Assembly (NCBI RefSeq): GCF_002090155.1
Contig: NZ_BBRM01000007.1
Location: 62,001 to 126,000, forward strand
Length of the DNA: 64,000 bases
Direction of reading: 5' to 3'
DNA from: Demequina sp. NBRC 110056
GTDB lineage: Bacteria > Actinomycetota > Actinomycetes > Actinomycetales > Demequinaceae
Part shown: positions 24,703-31,220 of the stretch, in pieces
Layout of the letters: each line of letters begins with the position of its first letter
Position numbering within the stretch: position 1 is the stretch's first letter
Notes under the pieces: model-generated
Told to the model about the DNA's origin: nothing
The model's input: only the letters and a program-made list of their open reading frames with translations
Databases searched by the model: none
Translations under genes and position numbers: made by a program

Positions 24703-25704
24703 CTACTTCTTGGTGGTGCCGCCGGTCTTCTTGGCGGTGGACTTCGCGGCGGAGGTGGTCTTCTTGGCCGCCTCCTTCGCCGCGTCCTGGGTGTCCTCCC
24801 AGACGTCCTCGGCATCGTCGATGGTGCTCGCGGCCGCCGCGTTGGCGCGGTCGCGGGCCTCGTCGACGGAGTCCTTGATCTTCGAGACCTCGGTGGTGGC
24901 GGACTCGCGCACCTTCGAGGCCGAGGCACCGGCCTGGTCGGCGAGCTTCTTGCCCTGCTCCACGGCGGTCTCCTTGACGCGCTCGTAGGCGGGGCCAGCC
25001 TGCTCCTTGACCTTGTCGTACGCCGGTCCGGCCTGCTCCTTCACCTTCTCGTAGGTGGGGCCGGCCTGCTCCTTGACGGCCGCGGCGGCAGCCGTCGCCG
25101 CCTCGCCCGCCTTCTTCGCGGCCTCGAGGGCGGCGTCGGTGGCCTTGTTGACGTTGTCGCGGAGCTGCTGCTTGAAGTCGCCCTCGCCCGTGAGCTCCCA
25201 CTCGTCGTCCTCGCCGGCCCACTCGTCGCGGCCCGGGTCGCGACGCGCCCACACGACGAGCGCCGCCGCGGCGGCACCGGCGAGCACGATAGGGATGAGG
25301 ATCTTGCCGACGGAGCGACCCTTGGGCTCGTCGTCCTGAGCGGCGTGCTCCACGGCGCCGATGGCGGCGGGGATCGCGGCTCCGACGATCGCCGCGTGCG
25401 CGATGTCCGCCCACTGCGTTGCCTTGTCGCCGGCCTTGCGGACGTACGGCTCAGCCTTGGCCGCGCCCTGGTGATACGCCTTCTTCGCGCGTGGCGTGGC
25501 CCATGCCTTCGCCTTGTCGTACTGGGGGCCGGCCCAGTCCTTGGCCTTGTCGTACTGGGGTCCCGCCCAGGCCTGCGCCTTGGCGGCGGCGTCCTTGGCG
25601 TGGACTGCTGCGTCCTGCGCCGCGGCCTTGGCGCTCGCCGCGGCCTCCTCGGCTTGCGCCCTGTACTTGTCGACGTCCTTGGTCAGGTTCTTCTTCCGTC
25701 CCAC
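24703..25704 (-). CDS. Ala/Lys-rich coiled-coil membrane protein with tandem repeats
   Basis: A 333-residue protein of no assigned function, with amphipathic, apolipoprotein/LEA-like helices. Two repeat groups stand out: WAGPQYDKAKD/WAGPQYDKAKA near residues 46-66, and three copies of KEQAGPxYxKV near 205-240. One transmembrane helix (ILIPIVLAGAAAAALVVWA, about 137-155) is followed by an acidic DEWAGEDDEWEL patch, and the protein ends in a basic AKSTAKKTGGTTKK tail. Both sides are helix-forming and rich in Ala, Lys and Glu. The GTG at 25704 was chosen because GGAGG lies 7 bases before it; an in-frame GTG at 25728 is an alternative. Its place beside ppiA suggests a cell-envelope role, but that is only location. 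Confidence 0.65.
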   Translation of the reverse strand: MGRKKNLTKDVDKYRAQAEEAAASAKAAAQDAAVHAKDAAAKAQAWAGPQYDKAKDWAGPQYDKAKAWATPRAKKAYHQGAAKAEPYVRKAGDKATQWADIAHAAIVGAAIPAAIGAVEHAAQDDEPKGRSVGKILIPIVLAGAAAAALVVWARRDPGRDEWAGEDDEWELTGEGDFKQQLRDNVNKATDAALEAAKKAGEAATAAAAAVKEQAGPTYEKVKEQAGPAYDKVKEQAGPAYERVKETAVEQGKKLADQAGASASKVRESATTEVSKIKDSVDEARDRANAAAASTIDDAEDVWEDTQDAAKEAAKKTTSAAKSTAKKTGGTTKK

Positions 25705-25787
25705 TGGGGGGCCTCCATCCGTGTGCACGGTCTTCCTGATCCTTCATCTTGTCACTTACGAGGTAGGAACGCGAGAGACGTGGGAGA

Positions 25788-26333
25788 ATGTTCCGCATGA
25801 TCGCAACCCTTGAGACCACCGCAGGCGACATCCGCATCGAGCTGCTCCCCAACGACGCCCCGGCCACCGTGAAGAACTTCGTGGGCCTCGCCACCGGCGA
25901 GAAGGAGTGGGTCGACCCCGAGACGGGCGACAAGAGCACCGAGCCCTTCTACAACGGCCTGGTGTTCCACCGGGTCATCTCCGGCTTCATGATCCAGGGC
26001 GGCTGCCCCGAGGGCACCGGCACCGGCGGTCCCGGCTACACCTTCGACGACGAGATCCACCCGAACAACCAGTTCTCGGAGCCCTACCTGCTCGCCATGG
26101 CCAACGCCGGCAAGCGCCTCAACCCCATCACCGGCAAGCCCGCGGGCACCAACGGCTCGCAGTTCTTCATCACCGTGGCGCAGACCCCGCACCTCAACCA
26201 GGGCCACACCATCTTCGGCAAGGTCGCTGACGACGAGTCCAAGGCCGTCGTCGACAAGATCGCCACGACCCCGGTCGACGGCCGTGACCGTCCCCTCGAG
26301 GACGTCATGATCACGGGCGTCTCCATCGCCTGA
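25788..26333 (+). CDS. ppiA: Cyclophilin-type peptidyl-prolyl cis-trans isomerase
   Basis: A 181-residue cytoplasmic cyclophilin. Signature elements include TVKNFVGLATG, FYNGLVFHRVISGFMIQGGCPEGTGTGGPGYTFDDE (with the catalytic Arg in FHR), LAMANAG, NGSQFFIT and HTIFGKV. It speeds Xaa-Pro isomerisation in folding. It opens the conserved actinobacterial block ppiA, rhomboid, crgA. ATG occurs at 25788 and 25797; GGGAG spacing is short for the first and long for the second, so the exact start is open. The next gene starts 7 bases after the stop, so ppiA and the rhomboid gene are likely co-transcribed. Confidence 0.93.
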   Translation: MFRMIATLETTAGDIRIELLPNDAPATVKNFVGLATGEKEWVDPETGDKSTEPFYNGLVFHRVISGFMIQGGCPEGTGTGGPGYTFDDEIHPNNQFSEPYLLAMANAGKRLNPITGKPAGTNGSQFFITVAQTPHLNQGHTIFGKVADDESKAVVDKIATTPVDGRDRPLEDVMITGVSIA

Positions 26334-26340
26334 GGCCTTC

Positions 26341-27171
26341 GTGACCGACCAGCCGGGGGCGCAGGCCGCGCCCACCTGCCCGCGCCACCCTGACCGCGTG
26401 TCGTATGTGCGCTGCCAGCGGTGCGAGCGGCCCGCGTGCCCCGAGTGCCAGCGGCCCGCCCCCGTGGGCGTGCTGTGCGTGGACTGCCTCAAGCAGGCGC
26501 AGTCCCAGGCGCGCCCGGTGCGCTCCCGGCTGGGGTTCACGGCGACGGCCGGCCCGCCGCTCGCGACGTACGCGCTCATCGCGATCAACGTCGCGGTCTA
26601 CTTCCTGGGCCCGGTGATCCTCGGTGACGCCTTCCCGGGCTCGTGGGCGCTGTGGCCCGACGCGACCCCGGTGGACGTGGCGCGCTACATCGACGTGGGC
26701 GACGAGTGGTACCGCTGGATCACCGCGGGCTTCATCCACTTCAGCATCCTGCACATCGGCATGAACATGCTCGCACTGTGGCAGCTCGGCCAGGTGCTCG
26801 AGCCCGCGCTCGGCCGGTGGCGCTTCCTCGGGCTCTACGCGGGCTCGCTGATGGGCAGCTCGGCGGCCGTCGAGATCATCGGCACGGGCGGCAGCCTCAC
26901 CGCGGTGGGCGGCGCCTCAGGCGCGATCTTCGGCCTCATCGCGGCCTACGGCATCATCCTCAAGCGCCTGCGTCTGCCGTACACGCAGGTGCTCGTCATC
27001 GCCGCGATCTTCATCGGGGCACCGCTGCTGTCCGACCTCATCCCGGGCTTCGGGTTCTTCTCGGGCCTGTCGTGGCAGGGTCACCTCGGCGGCGCCATCG
27101 CCGGCGCGGCGATCATGCTCGTCATGTTCCGCGGCGTCGACCGCCGCGAGAAGGCGGCACGGGCGTCCTAG
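26341..27171 (+). CDS. Rhomboid-family intramembrane serine protease with N-terminal zinc finger
   Basis: A 276-residue membrane protein. Residues about 13-50 form a B-box-like zinc finger with paired Cys/His ligands (CPRHPDRVSYVRCQRCERPACPEC and VLCVDC). Six or seven helices follow: HFSILHIGMNMLALWQLG carries the rhomboid HxxxN, GGASGAIFGL the catalytic Ser in GxSG, and WQGHLGGAIAG the catalytic His. It cleaves transmembrane segments of unknown substrates. The architecture matches the gene that follows ppiA in mycobacteria and other actinobacteria (Rv0110-like proteins share the fold; synteny differs). GTG start 7 bases after ppiA. Downstream 27172-27509 holds two inverted repeats but no gene. 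Confidence 0.9.
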   Translation: MTDQPGAQAAPTCPRHPDRVSYVRCQRCERPACPECQRPAPVGVLCVDCLKQAQSQARPVRSRLGFTATAGPPLATYALIAINVAVYFLGPVILGDAFPGSWALWPDATPVDVARYIDVGDEWYRWITAGFIHFSILHIGMNMLALWQLGQVLEPALGRWRFLGLYAGSLMGSSAAVEIIGTGGSLTAVGGASGAIFGLIAAYGIILKRLRLPYTQVLVIAAIFIGAPLLSDLIPGFGFFSGLSWQGHLGGAIAGAAIMLVMFRGVDRREKAARAS

Positions 27172-27257
27172 CCGGCGAGCGCATCGGCCCTCCGCAAGGA
27201 CGGCCCGGCGGTGCCGTCCCGCCGCTCGCCGCGCCCTGCCCCGTCCCTCACCCCTCG

Positions 27258-27367
27258 CCCCTCCCGACACTTCCGAACATCTCGCGAGGCGCAGCTCGGC
27301 GTGTCGCCGCGATCGCGGCTCTGACACCCGCGTGTCGCGCGCCAGATGTTCGGAACTGTCGGAGGGG
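27258..27367. repeat. Long imperfect inverted-repeat element
   Basis: The arms at 27258-27282 and 27344-27367 are complementary over about 24 positions with one mismatch and one indel; the conserved inner part is CCGAACATCT/AGATGTTCGG. The 61-base centre contains a second palindrome, GCCGCGATCGCGGC. No coding sequence lies between. It could be a terminator for the rhomboid gene or a small dispersed repeat. Confidence 0.6.
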
Positions 27368-27436
27368 CCTGCGGAGGTACGGACAGCGGGCCGATGCGGT
27401 CGCCGGCTCTCCCCAGCCCCATCCCCAGTGTGAATA

Positions 27437-27492
27437 ACACGGGTGTAGTTATCCCCACCGCTGTCCACAACGGGGGATAACTACAGGGGTGT
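27437..27492. repeat. Inverted repeat with DnaA-box-like core between rhomboid and crgA
   Basis: Twenty-base arms (27437-27456 and 27473-27492) match as complements at all but 3 positions and share TGTAGTTATCCCC. The 16-base centre includes CTGTCCACA, one mismatch from a DnaA box, and the arms contain TTATCCCCA and its complement. It sits between the 3' ends of convergent genes, so a bidirectional terminator is the simplest reading. Confidence 0.55.
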
Positions 27493-27509
27493 AACTCGGT
27501 GCGGAGGCG

Positions 27510-27761
27510 CTACTTCCAGCGGGTGAGCAGCACCATCGACGCGGCCATGAAGGCGAAGCCGACGAGCAGGTTGAGGTCGCCGATGGGCGCCGGCCACTGG
27601 CCCTTTGAGATGTAGTAGACGACGATCCACGCGGGGCCGATGATCAGCAGCGTCAGCGCCGTGGGCAGCAGCCACTTGGGATTCTCGGTCTCGGCCTTGC
27701 CGAGGTTGCGAGGGGCCTTGTAGACCTGCTTGTCGTCGTCACGCTTCTTGTTGAGGGCCAC
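27510..27761 (-). CDS. crgA: Cell-division protein CrgA
   Basis: An 83-residue membrane protein that in streptomycetes and mycobacteria modulates FtsZ and septal peptidoglycan assembly. The N-terminus is short and basic (LNKKRDDDKQVYKAPRNLGK) and ends in NPKWLLPTALTLLIIGPAWIVVYYIS, the first helix. The second helix is DLNLLVGFAFMAASMVLLTRWK, running to the C-terminus. Size, two-helix layout and the NPKW/P motif fit CrgA. The GTG at 27761 has GGAG seven bases upstream; a longer reading from 27827 would add an unlikely extension. A GTACCCTTGTC element lies about 50 bases upstream. Confidence 0.92.
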   Translation of the reverse strand: MALNKKRDDDKQVYKAPRNLGKAETENPKWLLPTALTLLIIGPAWIVVYYISKGQWPAPIGDLNLLVGFAFMAASMVLLTRWK

Positions 27762-27809
27762 GGTGCTGCTCCATGCTCTGCTGACGCCCGGCGAACGGGC
27801 CTTCCTGGG

Positions 27810-27820
27810 GACAAGGGTAC
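27810..27820 (-). promoter_or_regulatory. Promoter-like element of crgA
   Basis: On the minus strand this reads GTACCCTTGTC, the third copy of a motif seen at 7344 and 11642. TACCCT would be the -10 hexamer, 52 bases before the crgA start. Confidence 0.4.
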
Positions 27821-27890
27821 CCATCACCAGGCTTGCCGCTCAGCACGAGGGGTTCAGCGGCGACAGGCGCTCGCGTACGCTGGATCCACG

Positions 27891-28694
27891 ATGAGCGCCC
27901 CCACGTCGAGCCCCGCGCCCGCGGACGAGCGTCCCCCCGCCCACGCGGGCAGGTCCCGCCCGCGCGTGAGCGTGCTCGGGATCCTGGGCGAGCTGCTCAT
28001 CCTCGCCGGAGCCCTGCTGGGCCTCTTCGTCGTGTGGCAACTGTTCTGGACGGACATCCAGGGCGAGCGTGCGCAGCGCGAGGTCGTGGAGAGCCTCGAC
28101 TGGGTGGAGCCCGACGTCGTGAGCGGCATCACCGCGGACGAGGCGAGCGGCCCGGAGACCATCCCGGACGAGCTCAAGCGCACCGACGACCCGCCGGCCA
28201 TGGACTACCCCGAGTTCGTCGAGACCTTCGCGACCTTCATGGTGCCGCGCTGGGGCGAGGACTACGTCAAGCCCATCACCGAGGGCGTGACGCGAGCCGA
28301 CGTGCTCGACCCTCTGGGCATCGGCCACTACCCGGACACGGCGCTGCCGGGCGAGATCGGCAACTTCGCGATCTCGGGGCACCGCACCACGTACGGCAAG
28401 CCGTTCGCGGACGTCTCCGAGCTCGAGGAGGGCGACTCGCTCATCGTGCAGACCGAGGACGCGTGGTTCGTCTACCACGTCGAGTCGTGGGAGATCGTGT
28501 GGCCCACGCAGGTCGAGGTCATCGCACCCACCCCCGACCAGCCCGGCGTCGAGCCCACCGAGCGGTACATCACGATGACCACCTGCCACCCGAAGTTCTC
28601 CGCGGCCCAGCGCTGGGTCGTGCACGGGACCATGGACTACTGGGCGCCCGTCGGCCACGGCGTGCCCGAGGAGCTGCTGGAGGTGCCGGCATGA
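27891..28694 (+). CDS. Class E sortase
   Basis: A 267-residue transpeptidase that anchors LAxTG-type proteins to the cell wall. After a Pro/Ala-rich start, one transmembrane helix (LGILGELLILAGALLGLFVVWQLFW) anchors it with the enzyme outside. The catalytic triad is visible as His in AISGHRTTYGKPF, Cys in TMTTCHPKFSA and Arg in AQRWVVHG. TLxTC with HPKF is typical of class E sortases in this pabA-linked locus. TACGCT ends 9 bases before the ATG. The stop overlaps the start of the following small membrane protein (ATGA). No sortase substrate is encoded next to it. Confidence 0.92.
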   Translation: MSAPTSSPAPADERPPAHAGRSRPRVSVLGILGELLILAGALLGLFVVWQLFWTDIQGERAQREVVESLDWVEPDVVSGITADEASGPETIPDELKRTDDPPAMDYPEFVETFATFMVPRWGEDYVKPITEGVTRADVLDPLGIGHYPDTALPGEIGNFAISGHRTTYGKPFADVSELEEGDSLIVQTEDAWFVYHVESWEIVWPTQVEVIAPTPDQPGVEPTERYITMTTCHPKFSAAQRWVVHGTMDYWAPVGHGVPEELLEVPA

Positions 28695-28855
28695 TCTCGT
28701 CGTGGATCTGGAACGCGCTGCCGGGGCCCGCGCTCGTGCGGCTGCTGATCCTGCTGGTCGTCATCGCGGCCGTGGTGCTGGTGCTGTTCGAGTACGTGTT
28801 CCCCTGGGTGTCGGAGTCGCTGGCCCTGCAGGAGCAGAGCGTGGAGGAGTCATGA
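28691..28855 (+). CDS. Small single-helix membrane protein between sortase and pabA
   Basis: A 54-residue protein with one transmembrane helix (LVRLLILLVVIAAVVLVLFEYVF) between a Trp-containing start (MISSWIWNALPGP) and an acidic tail (ESLALQEQSVEES). The ATG overlaps the sortase stop and its own stop overlaps the pabA ATG, so it is translationally coupled on both sides. I know of no function. Its position suggests a membrane partner or folding aid for the sortase. Confidence 0.7.
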   Translation: MISSWIWNALPGPALVRLLILLVVIAAVVLVLFEYVFPWVSESLALQEQSVEES

Positions 28856-29478
28856 CCCGGATCCTGGTGATCGACAACTACGACTCGTTCGTCTACACGA
28901 TCGTGGGCTACCTGCGGCAGATGGGTGCGGAGACGGTCGTGGTGCGCAACGACGCCGTGGCCGATGCGGGCGACGTCGACGAGTACGACGGCGTCCTGGT
29001 CTCGCCCGGCCCTGGCACCCCCGCCGAGGCCGGCGCCTCCAACGACGTCATCCGCGAGTGCGCGCGCACGGGCACGCCCATGCTCGGCATCTGCCTGGGC
29101 CACCAGGCGCTCGCGGAGGTCTACGGCGCGGTCGTCTCGCACGCGCCCGAGCTCATGCACGGCAAGACCTCGTCGGTGACCCACGAGGGCGGCTCGGTGC
29201 TGGTGGGCCTGCCCTCTCCGTTCACGGCGACGCGGTACCACTCGCTCGCCGTCGAGACCCCCACGGTCCCCGACGAGCTCGAGGTCACCGCGTCGACCGC
29301 CAACGGGATCATCATGGGCCTCAAGCACCGTGACCTGCCGCTCCACGGCGTGCAGTTCCACCCCGAGTCGGTGCTCACCGAGGGCGGGCACCGGCTGCTC
29401 GCCAACTGGCTCGAGGTGTGCGGCATGCCCGACGCCGAGGGCCGCTCCGCGGGGCTGTCCCCGCTCGTGCGGCAGTAG
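28852..29478 (+). CDS. pabA: Glutamine amidotransferase component of aminodeoxychorismate/anthranilate synthase
   Basis: A 208-residue class-I glutamine amidotransferase that supplies ammonia to chorismate-converting PabB/TrpE. The triad is clear: Cys in MLGICLGHQAL, then His and Glu in GVQFHPESVLTEGG; ILVIDNYDSFVYTIVGYL and VSPGPGTP are the usual N-terminal landmarks. Location in the crgA-sortase-pknB block matches M. tuberculosis trpG/pabA (Rv0013), so PabA for folate is favoured, though such proteins may serve both pathways. The stop is followed by 172 bases without a gene, which hold a weak CCGAAGT/ACTTCGG hairpin, before the convergent carotenoid operon. Confidence 0.9.
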   Translation: MTRILVIDNYDSFVYTIVGYLRQMGAETVVVRNDAVADAGDVDEYDGVLVSPGPGTPAEAGASNDVIRECARTGTPMLGICLGHQALAEVYGAVVSHAPELMHGKTSSVTHEGGSVLVGLPSPFTATRYHSLAVETPTVPDELEVTASTANGIIMGLKHRDLPLHGVQFHPESVLTEGGHRLLANWLEVCGMPDAEGRSAGLSPLVRQ

Positions 29479-29650
29479 GGCTGCCAGGCCGGCACGCGCA
29501 TCGGCGCTGCGGGTGCGGGTGCGTGCCGTCGCGCGCCCGAGCCGAAGTAGAGGGACTTCGGGCAGGTGCGCCCGCAGAATGCGCTGGCCCGGCACTCGCA
29601 AAGGCGGGTTTCGCGGACTTGCCGTCGATTCCGTTGCGGAGGGACGGGCC

Positions 29651-30529
29651 CTACAGCCAGCCGTTCCACTCCACGATGAGCAGCACTGTCACGAGGAAGC
29701 CCACCGGCTGGTTGAGCCACAGGAACGTGCGCCAGCCGCGGTTGGCGTCCTCGCAGGTGGCGTCCGTGACGTTCCAGAACCGCGCGACCGACGCGGCGTA
29801 CGCGAGTGGGAGCACCGCCGCGAGCACGCCGGGCCACGGCAGGAACAGCAGCAGGGCGGACGCGGCGACGTAGAGGACGACGGCAAGCCGGGTGGTCGCG
29901 CGCGCGCCGATCACGGTCGCGACCGAGCCGATCCCGCCCTCGCGGTCGGCGCGCACGTCCTGCACCGCGCCGAAGGCGTGCGAGGCCATGCCCCACAAGA
30001 CGAAGGCCGCCCAGATGGGCCACACGGCCGGGTCGGCCAGCGACACCCCCGCCAGCACGAGGGCGTAGAGCAACGGGCCGACGAAGTGCAGCGCGGACGT
30101 GACCGAGTCGAGGAACGGCTTCTCCTTGAACCGCAGCCCCGGCGCCGAGTAGGCGACCACGCCGAACAGCACCAGCCCCAGCGTGAGCAGCGCCGCCAGG
30201 TCGCCCTGCGTCGCGAGCCACACCGCGGGCGGGATCACCGTGATGGCACTCGCCCACAGGATGCCGCGGTGGATGCGGGCCGCGGCGGCGCGGTCGCGGA
30301 TCACGTCGCCCTCGACGCCGCCCTTGCGGGGGTTGGCGAGGTCGGACTCGTAGTCGAACACGTCGTTCACGCCGTACATCAGCAGGTTGTACGGGATGAG
30401 GAAGAACAGCGTGCCGACCACGAGTACCGCGTCGACCTCGCGCGTGGCCATGAGGTAGCCCGCGGCGAAGGGGTAGGCGGTGTTGATCCAGGAGATGGGG
30501 CGCGAGGCGCGCACGATCGCGCCGATCAT
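29651..30529 (-). CDS. crtEb: UbiA-family prenyltransferase, lycopene elongase
   Basis: A 292-residue membrane prenyltransferase with eight or nine helices. The two Asp-rich Mg-diphosphate motifs are NDVFDYESD (about residue 55) and DVRADREGG (about 195). In C50-carotenoid producers (Corynebacterium CrtEb, Micrococcus CrtE2) this enzyme adds two C5 units to lycopene to give flavuxanthin. It is last in a six-gene operon whose order matches the crtE-B-I-Ye-Yf-Eb order of Corynebacterium. The ATG overlaps the crtYf stop by 4 bases. No other UbiA substrate pathway is nearby. Confidence 0.88.
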   Translation of the reverse strand: MIGAIVRASRPISWINTAYPFAAGYLMATREVDAVLVVGTLFFLIPYNLLMYGVNDVFDYESDLANPRKGGVEGDVIRDRAAAARIHRGILWASAITVIPPAVWLATQGDLAALLTLGLVLFGVVAYSAPGLRFKEKPFLDSVTSALHFVGPLLYALVLAGVSLADPAVWPIWAAFVLWGMASHAFGAVQDVRADREGGIGSVATVIGARATTRLAVVLYVAASALLLFLPWPGVLAAVLPLAYAASVARFWNVTDATCEDANRGWRTFLWLNQPVGFLVTVLLIVEWNGWL

Positions 30530-30873
30530 GCGGCGTCCTCCTGGCTCCCCTTACCCGTGGAGGGCCGATGCGCGGGCTGGGCCTTCCCGCCCCGCCGCCC
30601 GAGCAGCTCCCACAGGGTGGGCACGAGCATCACCGCTCCGAGCGTGTAGGCGAGGTCCTCGATGGGCGCGATGGGCATGCGGACGCCGCTGATGAGCGAC
30701 GAGTCGTAGTCGACGATTCCGGTACCGACGATGACGTTGTCGAACACCACCGTGAGCACGATCAGGCACAGCGCGCTGAGCGCGAGCGGCGCGAACGGCA
30801 GGCGGCGCAGGACGGGGACGGTCGCGAGGGCGAGCAGCGCGAGCACCGCGACGGAGAGGATCACGTAGGTCAC
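30526..30873 (-). CDS. crtYf: C50 carotenoid cyclase subunit
   Basis: A 115-residue three-helix protein of the lycopene-cyclase-domain family. The catalytic-type P-x-E-(E/D) motif appears in MPIAPIEDLAYTLG. Helices are VILSVAVLALLALATVPVL, PFAPLALSALCLIVLTVVFDNVI and DLAYTLGAVMLVPTLWELLG. It should pair with the neighbouring CrtYe-like subunit to cyclise flavuxanthin into decaprenoxanthin- or sarcinaxanthin-type rings; ring type (epsilon or gamma) cannot be read. GTG start overlapping the previous stop (GTGA). Confidence 0.85.
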   Translation of the reverse strand: MTYVILSVAVLALLALATVPVLRRLPFAPLALSALCLIVLTVVFDNVIVGTGIVDYDSSLISGVRMPIAPIEDLAYTLGAVMLVPTLWELLGRRGGKAQPAHRPSTGKGSQEDAA

Positions 30874-31220
30874 GGCGCCTCCACCGCCGTTCGCTGGCCT
30901 CGGCGCCGGCGTGCGTGCCAGCGCGAGAACGCGAGCCACAGCAGCAGGGTGTTGTACGTCAGCAGCGTGAGGAATGCGACCTCCTCGACGGGCACCTCGG
31001 GCGCGATGACCCAGCCCGACAGGTACGGTGCGTCGCCGATGAAGAAGATCCCGAGGCTCACCCCGAGCAGGTCCCACACCAGGAAGAACGCGATCGCGAG
31101 GCCCAGGGTGACGAGGGTGCGGCGCGCGTCGGAGAACAGCGCGACGCGGTAGCGCCAGTCGAGGATGCCGAGCCCCAGCAGGCTCACGGCGAGCGCCGTC
31201 AGGTACAGGTAGGACGTCAC
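30870..31220 (-). CDS. crtYe: C50 carotenoid cyclase subunit
   Basis: A 116-residue three-helix membrane protein homologous in layout to the next gene, with the motif PEVPVEEVAFLTLLTYNTLLLWLAF. The first helices are YLYLTALAVSLLGLGILDW and TLGLAIAFFLVWDLLGVSL. It ends in a basic RRRRGQ tail. As in Corynebacterium, the two half-size cyclases probably act as a heterodimer. The GTG at 31220 overlaps the crtI stop by 4 bases, so this operon is translated as a coupled chain. Confidence 0.85.
   Translation of the reverse strand: MTSYLYLTALAVSLLGLGILDWRYRVALFSDARRTLVTLGLAIAFFLVWDLLGVSLGIFFIGDAPYLSGWVIAPEVPVEEVAFLTLLTYNTLLLWLAFSRWHARRRRGQRTAVEAP

Noticed and set aside
18963-24929. A 1988-codon open frame on the minus strand
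   Set aside because: It is antisense to glpD and the phosphoesterase, is extremely rich in Arg, Gly, Val and His, and shows no domain. It is a high-GC codon shadow.
27258-27367. CRISPR-like repeat pair
   Set aside because: Only two copies in inverted orientation, with no spacer array and no cas genes.
27437-27492. Replication origin
   Set aside because: Too few DnaA-like words, no AT-rich unwinding region, and dnaA/dnaN are not adjacent.
29479-29650. Short hairpin CCGAAGT/ACTTCGG between pabA and crtEb
   Set aside because: Short stem without supporting conservation. It may be a weak terminator, but I could not support a feature.
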